Source: Candidatus Thiovulum imperiosus
Lineage (GTDB): Bacteria; Campylobacterota; Campylobacteria; Campylobacterales; Thiovulaceae
Assembly: GCA_024281175.1 (NCBI GenBank)
Contig: JAMJTW010000028.1
Span: 1-64,000, forward strand
Direction: 5' to 3'
DNA length: 64,000 nucleotides
Part shown: piece by piece, positions 55,127-62,995 of the stretch
How positions within the stretch are numbered: the first letter of the stretch is position 1
How the letters are laid out: each line of letters begins with the position of its first letter
Made by a program: the position numbers and the translations under genes
Notes under the pieces: model-generated
Databases searched by the model: none
What the model was told of the DNA's origin: nothing
The model's input: only the letters and a program-made list of their open reading frames with translations

Positions 55127-55306
55127 GGGACTGACAAAATAGAGTATTTTTATACTTCAATAATTTATATCTCATTTCGAACCCTTTAAGGTGAGAAATC
55201 TTTTATTTAGTAAAACGGTAAGTTTCCAAGATTTCTCAATCACTTCGTTCATTTCGAAAACGAAGTTTCACTAAATGACAATAAAGACGGAAGCCTATTA
55301 CCCCCC
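55127..55306. mobile_element. MITE-like element, copy E (about 180 bp)
   Basis: Same orientation as copy A and very similar inside. The left end is GGGACTGACAAAATAG. The right end has decayed to CTATTACCCCCC. The right inner arm has an extra GAAAACGAAGTTTCACTAAA, as in copy C. No target duplication is visible. It lies upstream of the pflB-like gene. Confidence 0.8.
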
Positions 55307-55308
55307 TA

Positions 55309-55830
55309 TCAGAATTTTATACCTAAAGATAGCTCCATTGTAAGATAGTTATAAGGGATATATCCATCATAATCCATTGTTCCTTCAGAAGAGTGAAGCT
55401 CTATATCTTTGGTAAAATTTTCGGCATATCCAATACCCGTCTGCATAAAGAAGTTTTCAGAAGTGTATTGGAGACCAAAAGTTAGACTATAAGCAAGACC
55501 ATAAAGAGTCTCTGTATACTCTACTCTTCTCTCTTCCCAAAATGTGTGTTCATAGACTTCTCCAGAAAATTCGTGATAAATAAGATGTAGTGATGTTTTA
55601 AAAAAAGGCGAAATTTCTCTTTTAGAAAAATAGTAATATCCTGAAAGAGCAATAGCTTTTGTATCAACATCTACTTCATTACTTCTTTCAAACTCAACAC
55701 CAAGACCTAATTTATCAACAACATATTCGAAACCAACACCACTACCTTGAGAAAATACTCTTGCTTTATATTTAAACTCTTCAGCAAAAGAGAAAGATAG
55801 TAAAAAGAGGGATAGAGTTATAAATCTCAT
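55309..55830 (-). CDS. Small outer-membrane beta-barrel protein
   Basis: 173 residues with a signal peptide (about 1-16). Alternating strands such as YKARVFSQGSGVGFEYVVD, KAIALSGYYYFS and LYGLAYSLTFGLQYTSENF, ending in LTMELSLGIKF with a terminal Phe, point to an eight-stranded barrel. It overlaps the LVIVD lipoprotein gene by 4 bp and is the last of a three-gene run. Function unknown. Confidence 0.65.
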   Translation of the reverse strand: MRFITLSLFLLSFSFAEEFKYKARVFSQGSGVGFEYVVDKLGLGVEFERSNEVDVDTKAIALSGYYYFSKREISPFFKTSLHLIYHEFSGEVYEHTFWEERRVEYTETLYGLAYSLTFGLQYTSENFFMQTGIGYAENFTKDIELHSSEGTMDYDGYIPYNYLTMELSLGIKF

Positions 55831-56558
55831 TCTCCGACTCCTATTTTGCTTAAGATTTCAAAATCTTCTGTACTATAATCTATCTGATAGATACCATCTT
55901 CTGCTGTGGCGATGAGGTTGTTTTCTATTGGAATTACATCTTTACAATCTATTTCAAATAGAGACTCGATTTGAGAAACAGAACCGTCATCTATTTCAAA
56001 AATTTTCAATCCAGCACTACCATCACAAATAAAGAGCATATTTCCATCAACTCCTAAACCTTTGGGTTCCCACATTGGGTAACTATTTAGTAGAGTTGGA
56101 TATTCTGGATTTGATACATCTAAAACTTCTAATCTATTTGCACCATTTTCAAACCAACATCTATTATTTGTATGTAGAGTAACAAAAGCTATATCTTCCG
56201 AAACTACAACAGGGTCACAGCTTCTCATATGAGTAAATTTCGAGATATATTCCAAGCTATTTTTATAAATATATACTCCACTTTCAGCACCTAAAAAGAG
56301 ATACTCTTTATAAGCAAAAAGTGTTTGAACATCAAAAGGAACATAAACTTGAGTCAAAGGAGTTGGATATTCTGCTTCTGACACATCAAAAAGTTTTAAA
56401 TTTTCAGAGTCTAAAATATAGAGATTATCATCAACAATTGTAAATTTTGCTGTTGAGCCACCAGTTCCAATTTGTGAAACAGAATAGCTTGAGTCACTAC
56501 TACTACCACATGAAAATAGAAAAAATAGAGGTATAAAACTAATAACAATCCGAACCAT
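55827..56558 (-). CDS. LVIVD-repeat lipoprotein
   Basis: 243 residues from the ATG at 56558, which follows AGGAG. Lipobox LFSC gives a mature Cys16 or so. LVIVD-type beta-propeller repeats include LKLFDVSEAEYPTPLTQVYV, LEVLDVSNPEYPTLLNSYP and LKIFEIDDGS. These form cell-surface propellers of unknown ligand. It overlaps the genes on both sides by 20 and 4 bp. Confidence 0.75.
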   Translation of the reverse strand: MVRIVISFIPLFFLFSCGSSSDSSYSVSQIGTGGSTAKFTIVDDNLYILDSENLKLFDVSEAEYPTPLTQVYVPFDVQTLFAYKEYLFLGAESGVYIYKNSLEYISKFTHMRSCDPVVVSEDIAFVTLHTNNRCWFENGANRLEVLDVSNPEYPTLLNSYPMWEPKGLGVDGNMLFICDGSAGLKIFEIDDGSVSQIESLFEIDCKDVIPIENNLIATAEDGIYQIDYSTEDFEILSKIGVGE

Positions 56559-57336
56559 TTTTAATCTCCTTATATCCAATTACAACTCCTTTACTAACAT
56601 CAATTTCATCTCTAAACCACACCTCATCACCAAGCATCTCCCTATAATCATAAGAGAATATATCTTCTAATCTATTCACCTCTTTAAAATCTTCTATATC
56701 TACAACAACTAAATCCACTAAACTATCAAGATAGAGATAACCATCTTTTACAGCCATATCTCTATTTCCAATAACTTTTAAAAACCCTATATTTTTTGGA
56801 TTTCTCTTATCGCTATTTTCAAAAATATGGACTCCAATTTTCGGCTCATTCACAAAAAGTAAATCTTTATAAACATATATTTTCCCACTATCTTCAATCT
56901 GTTTTGGCTCTTCTAATTTCACACTTTCTCTAAACTCCTCATAAGAGATATAGAGAGGTTCATAATCAATACTAGCATCACAATAGTATGAACCTGTTGT
57001 TAAAAGAGTTCCTGAAATTAGTGGAATTACAAAAAAAGTTTTTCTAGGCTCTTTGAAAATTCTTAAAATCAGAATAGATGTAAAGAGACCTAAAACTAAA
57101 GCAAGAACATCGAAATTATCATAAGTTCCAAGAGATATTTCAAAAATTAAATCTATCCCAAACCAAAGAAAAGGTATTTTCCAAATAAAATTTTTACTTG
57201 AAGTTAGCAGAGAAAATGCAACTATATGAAAAAAAGATGGCAAGTAAAATAGAAGTTCTGTATAGAGAAATTCAACTCTTAGAAAATATGTAGCCACTCC
57301 AAAAGAGAGAAAAATTAGACCAATAATAAATCTCAT
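56539..57336 (-). CDS. Membrane protein with C-terminal LVIVD-like repeats
   Basis: 265 residues. The N-terminal half has four or five hydrophobic helices (about 3-125). The C-terminal half has LVIVD-like units (GVHIFENSDKRNPKNIGFL, LVVVDIEDFKEVNRLEDIF). It is not a full propeller alone, and the adjacent LVIVD lipoprotein may complete or pair with it. A YCDAS stretch opens the periplasmic part. First gene of the three-gene run. Function unknown. Confidence 0.65.
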   Translation of the reverse strand: MRFIIGLIFLSFGVATYFLRVEFLYTELLFYLPSFFHIVAFSLLTSSKNFIWKIPFLWFGIDLIFEISLGTYDNFDVLALVLGLFTSILILRIFKEPRKTFFVIPLISGTLLTTGSYYCDASIDYEPLYISYEEFRESVKLEEPKQIEDSGKIYVYKDLLFVNEPKIGVHIFENSDKRNPKNIGFLKVIGNRDMAVKDGYLYLDSLVDLVVVDIEDFKEVNRLEDIFSYDYREMLGDEVWFRDEIDVSKGVVIGYKEIKNGSDCY

Positions 57337-57346
57337 GTAGTGTACC

Positions 57347-58486
57347 TTAAATTAAATTTGCACAAGTTATAGCAGAACTAAATGCGAATTGAAAATTATA
57401 TCCGCCAAGTTCTCCTGTAACATTAAGAGCTTCTCCTAAAAAATAGAGATTTTTTTGTAATTTGCTTTCCATTGTTTGAGAATTCACCTCATCAGTAGAT
57501 ATTCCACCTTTTGTAACTTCAGCTTTAGAGTAGCCAAAATTTCCAGCAGGAGAAAACTGATAGTTCTGGAGAGTTTTCAATTTCTCAAGTTCAGCTTCTG
57601 AAATCTTATTTGCAGGTTTATCTTTTAAATCTACTGAATTTAGAAATTCTAAAATAAATTTTTTTGGTAATGGAAGCAGTGTTGAGATATTTTTTTTTCC
57701 AATTAAAATATTCTCCAATTTTTGATGAGGTAGAAAGTTCAAAACTATTTTTCCCTTTTGCCAATAGAGAGATGAATTTAAAATTAGAGGACCTGAACAC
57801 CCTTTATGAGTAAATAGAATATCTCCAAAAAGCTCCTTTTCTCCAATTCGAGCTTTTGCTTGTAGAGAGACTCCGCTTAAATTTTTAAACCAAAACTGCT
57901 CTTTCTGAACAGTGAAACCGACAAGAGCAGGAGCTAAGTTTTCTATTTTATGACCAAATTTCTCTCCAATTTTAAAAGCGATGTTTGAAGCTCCTAAGTT
58001 TGGAAATGATAAACCTCCAGAAGCAACAACAACTTTTTTAGCTTTAATACTCTCTAAAGAAGTTGAAATTGTAAAAATCTCTTTTGAAAATTCCACATCT
58101 AAAACTTCTCTACTTAAAAACTTTGGAACTCTTTTCAGCTCTTTTTCAAACATTGAGATTACATCTTTTGATGATTTGCAAAAATAACTTCCACTCACAC
58201 TTCTATTTTCTACTTTTGGAAATAGGTTTCTATTTTTACAAAAACTGAGAAGCTCCTTTTCTGAAAAGTTCTCTAATATCGGTTTTATAAAATTCTTATC
58301 TCCAAGATATTTTTCAGAAGAGATATTTCTATTTGTAATGTTGCACCGTCCTCCACCAGAAACTTTTATCTTTGCTCCAATTTCTGAATTCTTATCAATT
58401 AGACAGATATCTCTCTTTAAAATTGAAGCTAACATCAATCCACTTGCACCTGCACCAATAATTGCTATATCGTAAACTTTTTTCAC
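57347..58486 (-). CDS. HI0933/BaiN-like flavoprotein oxidoreductase
   Basis: 379 residues from the GTG at 58486. A longer frame reaches into the metY promoter and has no support. IAIIGAGASGLMLA is the FAD-binding Rossmann motif, and GAKIKVSGGGRCNITN and VVASGGLSFPNLGAS are signatures of the HI0933 family. EALNVTGELGGYNFQFAFSSA is the C-terminal flavin motif. Members are FAD enzymes of mostly unknown substrate. Divergent from metY with a 74-bp shared promoter region. Confidence 0.9.
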   Translation of the reverse strand: MKKVYDIAIIGAGASGLMLASILKRDICLIDKNSEIGAKIKVSGGGRCNITNRNISSEKYLGDKNFIKPILENFSEKELLSFCKNRNLFPKVENRSVSGSYFCKSSKDVISMFEKELKRVPKFLSREVLDVEFSKEIFTISTSLESIKAKKVVVASGGLSFPNLGASNIAFKIGEKFGHKIENLAPALVGFTVQKEQFWFKNLSGVSLQAKARIGEKELFGDILFTHKGCSGPLILNSSLYWQKGKIVLNFLPHQKLENILIGKKNISTLLPLPKKFILEFLNSVDLKDKPANKISEAELEKLKTLQNYQFSPAGNFGYSKAEVTKGGISTDEVNSQTMESKLQKNLYFLGEALNVTGELGGYNFQFAFSSAITCANLI

Positions 58487-58560
58487 ACTTTTCCAATTCA
58501 AAATTTCTTGAAAAATTTTACAGATATAATTTGGAATTCTAAAATAGCGGAGAAAACTGT

Positions 58561-59829
58561 ATGAAAAAAGAGACCTTAGCACTACATGCTGGTTATAAAA
58601 AAGATAGTCACAAAACAATGGCAGTTCCAATTTATCAGACAACTGCTTATGAGTTTAGAGATGTTGAACATGCTGGAAACCTCTTTGCACTCAAAGAGCT
58701 TGGAAATATCTATACAAGATTAAACAATCCAACAACAGATGTTTTTGAGCAGAGATTGGCTGCAATTGAAGGTGGTGTTGCAGGAGTTGCTACGGCAAGT
58801 GGAATGAGTGCAATCACATTCTCTATTTTGAATTTGGTTGAAGCTGGTGGAAATATTATTGCATCTTCTCAACTTTATGGAGGTACTGTAACTCTATTTA
58901 CTCATACTCTTAAGAGATTAGGTATTGAAGTCCGATTTTTTGATGTTGAAAAACCTGAAGAGATAGAGAACCTCATCGACAATAGAACAGGAGCTATCTT
59001 TTTTGAGTCTCTCTCAAATCCAAGTATTGCTGTTGCTGATATTGAAGCTATTGCAAAAATTGGAGAGAAGCATGGAATTATCACAATTGTAGACAATACA
59101 GTAGCTACACCTATTCTCTGCAATCCTATCGAGTTTGGTGCTGACATAGTAGTTCATAGTGCTTCTAAATATATTACTGGACAAGGTTTAGCAATTGGAG
59201 GAATTTTAGTTGAAAGAGAGGAAGTAAATAGTAAACTCAAAACAAATATCAGATATCCACAATTCAACTTGCCAGATGAAAGCTATCACGGTCTTGTCTA
59301 TGCTGATGTTGTTGATGAGCTACCAATATTTTCACTTCGAGTAAGAATTGCTCTACTTCGAGATATGGGAGCAACACTATCTCCTTTTAACTCTTGGCTC
59401 TATATTCAAGGTGTAGAAACTCTCTCTTTGAGAATGAAACAGCACTCTGAAACAGCACTCAAAGTGGCTCAATTTTTAGAAAGTCGTGATGAGGTTCTAA
59501 AAGTAAACTATCCAAAATTAGAAAGTTTTAACAACTTTGAAATTTCTAAGAAATATCTTAAAGATGGTGGTTCTGGTCTACTCTCTTTTGAAGTCTCCTC
59601 TTTTGAGAAAGCAAAAAAAATTGTAGATGCTGTTTCGATTTTCTCTCTTGTAGCAAATATCGGAGATAGTAAATCTATTATCACTCACCCAGCTTCAACA
59701 ACTCATCAACAACTTTCAAAAAGTGAATTGGAAAATGCTGGAGTCTCTGAAGGACTTATCAGACTCTCTATTGGGCTTGAAAACTCTGAAGATTTAATTG
59801 AAGATTTAAAAACTGCTTTAGATATTTAG
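58561..59829 (+). CDS. metY: O-acetylhomoserine aminocarboxypropyltransferase (MetY-type)
   Basis: PLP enzyme making homocysteine from O-acetylhomoserine and sulfide. It has 422 residues. Lys203 in VVHSASKYITGQG binds PLP, YTRLNNPTTDVFEQRLAAIEGG is the N-terminal signature and ITHPASTTHQQLS the C-terminal one. Length over 420 and the NIYTRLNNPT form favour MetY over cystathionine lyases. A TATAAT box lies at 58525-58530 and GGAG 9 bp before the ATG. Direct sulfide use would suit a sulfur-oxidising lifestyle. Confidence 0.92.
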   Translation: MKKETLALHAGYKKDSHKTMAVPIYQTTAYEFRDVEHAGNLFALKELGNIYTRLNNPTTDVFEQRLAAIEGGVAGVATASGMSAITFSILNLVEAGGNIIASSQLYGGTVTLFTHTLKRLGIEVRFFDVEKPEEIENLIDNRTGAIFFESLSNPSIAVADIEAIAKIGEKHGIITIVDNTVATPILCNPIEFGADIVVHSASKYITGQGLAIGGILVEREEVNSKLKTNIRYPQFNLPDESYHGLVYADVVDELPIFSLRVRIALLRDMGATLSPFNSWLYIQGVETLSLRMKQHSETALKVAQFLESRDEVLKVNYPKLESFNNFEISKKYLKDGGSGLLSFEVSSFEKAKKIVDAVSIFSLVANIGDSKSIITHPASTTHQQLSKSELENAGVSEGLIRLSIGLENSEDLIEDLKTALDI

Positions 59830-59834
59830 TAGTT

Positions 59835-59873
59835 GAAAAGAGTTTCTTAAAAACCAATATAGAAACTCTTTTC
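59835..59873. terminator. Bidirectional terminator after metY
   Basis: GAAAAGAGTTTCT and AGAAACTCTTTTC form a perfect 13-bp stem with a 13-nt loop. The stem contains the stop codon of the small lipoprotein gene on the other strand, so one structure serves both converging transcripts. Confidence 0.75.
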
Positions 59874-60083
59874 TCCACTATTACTTGTAACCACAGTTCC
59901 AATATCATTATACTCTATGATGTTTTCATCACACTTGTTGTGATATATACCCCGTGAGTCATAATAGTGACTACAATCGTTGTAGTAGCTAGAGGAGACA
60001 CCTCTACTATTTGGAAAGAGGCAACCTTGAAAAATTGTTGCAACAGAAACAGTTACTATTGAAATAAAAAAAGACTTTTTCAA
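59847..60083 (-). CDS. Small lipoprotein of unknown function
   Basis: 78 residues with a signal peptide and lipobox FQGC (mature Cys21). The mature part is Tyr- and Ser-rich, with two further cysteines in NDCSHYYD and HNKCDEN. I do not recognise a family. Its last codons lie inside the terminator stem, which constrains the C-terminus. Its gene lies downstream of the motE-like gene on the opposite side of a 58-bp gap and is transcribed in the same direction. Confidence 0.6.
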   Translation of the reverse strand: MKKSFFISIVTVSVATIFQGCLFPNSRGVSSSYYNDCSHYYDSRGIYHNKCDENIIEYNDIGTVVTSNSGEKSFYIGF

Positions 60084-60141
60084 AAGCGAAACCTCTCAAT
60101 ATAATTCCCTCTATTTTATGAAAAAAATGCTTAAATAGAGT

Positions 60142-60744
60142 TTACTTCTCTTTATCTTTTTCTGATAGCAGTTTTGTAAGTTGAGAAGCACTCTCTGGCT
60201 TCATCTTTGCAAAGATGTTTGCTAAAGTTTTTGGCTTGATATTTAGAATTATAGGCAGAGCTTCTCTCGGTTCTAAAACTTCCAAAATTTTTGCAGCAGA
60301 TTTTGCTTTCATCTTTGAATAAGTTGTTGAGATTTTTGTCATCTTTAACTCTTTTATCTCTTCCAAAAGTTTTTTATTCTCTTCAACTAACTTTTCAATT
60401 CTAGCTTCTCTCTCTTTAACTTCAGAAAGTTTAGAGTTCACTTCAGCTTCTTGCTCTTGAAGTTTCTTTTTTTTCTTCTGAAGTAGAACATTTGTAGCCT
60501 CTTTTAAAGACCCTAAATAACTCTCTTCAGCTTTTATTCTCTCAAGCTCAGATAGTAACTCACCCTTTCTCTGGTCAAAAATTTTATTACACTCAAAAAT
60601 CTTACTCTCATCTTTAATTGCTAACTCTCTTCGAATATCTTTCTCAAGTTCTCTTCTCTTCTCCTCGAAAATCTGATTACACTCAAAAGTTGTTTCAGCA
60701 AATGCAATTGAAGATAGTAGCAGTATTAAAAAATAGAATCTCAC
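60142..60744 (-). CDS. motE: MotE-like periplasmic flagellar chaperone
   Basis: 200 residues with a signal peptide (about 1-16), a long coiled coil (about 60-135) and a C-terminal MgtE-N-like domain (about 140-195; MKAKSAAKILEVLEPREALPIILNIKPKTLANIFAKMKPE). This fits MotE, which stabilises the motor protein MotC/PflA in this phylum. The N-terminal part has an internal duplication, FECNQIFEEKRRELE and FECNKIFDQRKGELL, each with one Cys. It stands alone, divergent from the PH-domain gene. Confidence 0.75.
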   Translation of the reverse strand: MRFYFLILLLSSIAFAETTFECNQIFEEKRRELEKDIRRELAIKDESKIFECNKIFDQRKGELLSELERIKAEESYLGSLKEATNVLLQKKKKKLQEQEAEVNSKLSEVKEREARIEKLVEENKKLLEEIKELKMTKISTTYSKMKAKSAAKILEVLEPREALPIILNIKPKTLANIFAKMKPESASQLTKLLSEKDKEK

Positions 60745-60793
60745 CCTTTTCCTTTTCTATAAATTTTAAAAAGATTGTAACAAAAACTTAAGT

Positions 60794-60811
60794 TATAATT
60801 TTTACTATAAT
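60794..60811 (+). promoter_or_regulatory. Two tandem -10 boxes before the PH-domain gene
   Basis: TATAAT occurs at 60794-60799 and again at 60806-60811, 22 bp before the ATG at 60833. One or both could be used. No -35 box is clear. Confidence 0.5.
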
Positions 60812-60832
60812 CAAAAAAAATTGGAGAGAGAC

Positions 60833-61207
60833 ATGAGTTTTTTAAGTCGAATTCTGGACAACGCTTCTGAAGTTGATAAAGAGGAGTTAGCAGAAGAGTT
60901 TCAAAATGTGTTAGCTGATGATGAAGAGATTGAAGAGGCTTTTATTCTAATAAGAGACTTGGTAGTTTTTACATCAAAAAGAGTTGTTCTTGTTGATAAA
61001 CAGGGGATTACAGGAAAAAAGAGAGAGTACTACTCAATACCATATAGACACATTTACGAATTTTCTGTTGAGACCAGTGGTCATTTTGATATGGACTCTG
61101 AACTTACTCTTTACACTGCTGGAAACAGCAATCCGAGAAAGATAGAGTTTAAAGGTGGCGATGGCATTGTTAAAGTTCAAAAGATATTAGCATCTCATAT
61201 AAAATGA
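60833..61207 (+). CDS. Bacterial PH-domain protein
   Basis: 124 residues from the ATG at 60833, which follows GGAGAGAG; a TTG four codons earlier overlaps that site. The core FILIRDLVVFTSKRVVLVDKQG, YYSIPYRHIYEFSVE, SELTLYTAG and KIEFKGG matches the YvbH/bPH_2 type of pleckstrin-homology domain, a cytosolic ligand- or stress-related fold. It overlaps the next gene by four bases (ATGA), so the two are co-expressed. Confidence 0.8.
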   Translation: MSFLSRILDNASEVDKEELAEEFQNVLADDEEIEEAFILIRDLVVFTSKRVVLVDKQGITGKKREYYSIPYRHIYEFSVETSGHFDMDSELTLYTAGNSNPRKIEFKGGDGIVKVQKILASHIK

Positions 61208-62349
61208 GAACTTTAGTAATACTACTACTTTTAAGCCCTCTTTACGGAGGGTGGCTAGACCCTTTTACAAATATATTTCAAAATAGAGCCTGTTTTGAAG
61301 ACAACAGCTCTTATCAAATAAAAGAGAGTTGGGGTGATTTTACTTCACTTTCAACAGATGCATTAAAGAAATTTGATGAGATGGAGAGTGAAAAAGAGAG
61401 TTCTTGGATACCATTTGCTTCAACAAAAGAGAGTCTTCGAGAGGATTTTAATGACATCTTAGACGATTTGGTTTTAGCTTTAACAGATGATAATTCGGTG
61501 ATGAGGTGTCTCCGAGAGATGCGAAACATAGCTAAAAAAATCGCAAAAGAGAAACGAGAAATAGCAGAAATTAAAGAGAAAGCTATGCTCGATTTAGATG
61601 AAGACGATAAGAAGAAGATAGCAAAAATAGAGAGCAAGATTTTAAAACTTCAAACAGAAGGTAGGGAGATAAGAGCTTACATTTTGCATAGACTTCAATC
61701 TCTAAATATGAACCTTTCCGAAAGTGAATTGAATGCTCTTTTAGTTCGAATAGACTCTGACAATATTTTACAGATGATGCTAATTTTCGATATTTCTAAG
61801 AAAATGGTGATACAACTTCAAGAACTTCTTTTAGCAAGTTCAGGAGATATAAAACTCTCAAAAAGATATTATGGAATGAATTTAGTTCTTTCTGAAATTG
61901 CACTCTACATTCAAGAGAGATACATTTTCAAAATTGAAAGAAGATATATTCCTAAACTTAAAATTATGATTTCTAGAATTCAGAGTTTAAAAGCTAAAAC
62001 TCGAGACCTAATTCACAATAGTAAAAGTGAATATGAGAAAAATATCTACCAAAACAATCTAAAATCTCAAGAACTAACTCTTAAGACTGCTAAACTCTAC
62101 ATAAAGAATTTAGAGAAACAGAAAAAACAAGTTGAAATTGCAAAAGAGAAATCTATCTCAAATTTAAATTTGACTAGAAACTCATATAGAACTTTACAAG
62201 TTGGAGCAAATTTAGTTGAACTTATAAATACGACTCAAAAAAACTTCTCAAGAGTTATGAGTATCCAGTTTCCAGAGATAATACCTTTTCAAAACTCTGC
62301 TGTTGAGAGAGAGTATCAGAAACTTACAGAAGAGTTGCGAGACGAATAA
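61204..62349 (+). CDS. Exported helical coiled-coil protein
   Basis: 381 residues with a signal peptide (about 1-16). The rest is almost wholly helical, with coiled coils at about 110-150 and 250-325. Two cysteines (about 30 and 100) might form a disulfide. No family recognised. Its TAA lies inside the 8-bp target duplication of MITE copy F, so the insertion was at the very end of the gene without changing the protein. Confidence 0.65.
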   Translation: MRTLVILLLLSPLYGGWLDPFTNIFQNRACFEDNSSYQIKESWGDFTSLSTDALKKFDEMESEKESSWIPFASTKESLREDFNDILDDLVLALTDDNSVMRCLREMRNIAKKIAKEKREIAEIKEKAMLDLDEDDKKKIAKIESKILKLQTEGREIRAYILHRLQSLNMNLSESELNALLVRIDSDNILQMMLIFDISKKMVIQLQELLLASSGDIKLSKRYYGMNLVLSEIALYIQERYIFKIERRYIPKLKIMISRIQSLKAKTRDLIHNSKSEYEKNIYQNNLKSQELTLKTAKLYIKNLEKQKKQVEIAKEKSISNLNLTRNSYRTLQVGANLVELINTTQKNFSRVMSIQFPEIIPFQNSAVEREYQKLTEELRDE

Positions 62350-62352
62350 AAT

Positions 62353-62458
62353 AGGATTGACCAAATAGACTTCTGCCTCTCTTGTCATTTCGATATGAGC
62401 GTAGCGATTGAGAAATCTTGGAAACTTATCGTTTTACTCGAAGTGATGTATCAGTCCC
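62353..62458. mobile_element. MITE-like element, copy F (106 bp, internal deletion, perfect target duplication)
   Basis: Nearly identical to copy D over its first 95 bp, then cut directly to the terminal TCAGTCCC, losing about 70 bp including one inner arm. The ends are AGGATTGACCAAATAG and TCAGTCCC. The octamer AATAAAAT lies immediately outside both ends (62345-62352 and 62459-62466). The near identity to copy D suggests recent activity. Confidence 0.85.
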
Positions 62459-62511
62459 AATAAAATAGAACCAGAGCTAAAGCTTTGGTTTCAAATCTGC
62501 ACTATAACAGC

Positions 62512-62517
62512 TATAAT
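62512..62517 (+). promoter_or_regulatory. -10 box for the phosphoribosyltransferase gene
   Basis: TATAAT, 25 bp before the ATG at 62543, downstream of MITE copy F. TTGGAG lies at a normal ribosome-site distance. Confidence 0.5.
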
Positions 62518-62542
62518 ACGAAAAAACATTTGGAGTTATTAA

Positions 62543-62995
62543 ATGGATAGAGAATTTTACAGCTATCAAAAGTTTGTAAAAGATATAGAAACTCTCACTC
62601 CAACACTTTCAAGAAAAAACTTTGACGGAATAGTTGCAATTTCAAGAGGCGGTTTAACATTGGCACACTTTCTTTCTGAAAAACTGGATATTAGAAGAGT
62701 TTTCTCTATTGGAGCTATCTCTTATGAAAAAGAGAAGCAGTTAGAGAATCTCAGTATTTTTGGAGTTCCAGATTTAAGAGAATTTCAAAAAGTTCTTATT
62801 GTCGATGATATTTCAGATAGTGGAAGAACTTTAAACGGTGTCTCTCTAAATTTACAAAGCTCTTTTCCAGAAGTAGAGTTTCAAACTCTATCCATATTTT
62901 ACAAAACCTCATCAGCACATAAACCAGACTACTATCTGCACCAAACAGAAAATTGGATAGATTTTTTCTGGTCAGGAGAAATAGATGGTATATAA
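62543..62995 (+). CDS. Purine phosphoribosyltransferase (Gpt-like)
   Basis: 150 residues, type I PRTase fold. The PRPP-binding loop is VLIVDDISDSGRTL, and GIVAISRGGLTLAHFL is the early PP-binding loop. The C-terminal PDYYLHQTENWIDFFW resembles xanthine/guanine PRTases (WIDFPW motif). It salvages purine bases. It overlaps ispE by 11 bp. Confidence 0.88.
   Translation: MDREFYSYQKFVKDIETLTPTLSRKNFDGIVAISRGGLTLAHFLSEKLDIRRVFSIGAISYEKEKQLENLSIFGVPDLREFQKVLIVDDISDSGRTLNGVSLNLQSSFPEVEFQTLSIFYKTSSAHKPDYYLHQTENWIDFFWSGEIDGI

Noticed and set aside
57347-58642. Longer flavoprotein frame starting at 58642
   Set aside because: It would cover the metY promoter and start, and the extra 52 residues do not resemble the family. 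The GTG at 58486 gives normal length.
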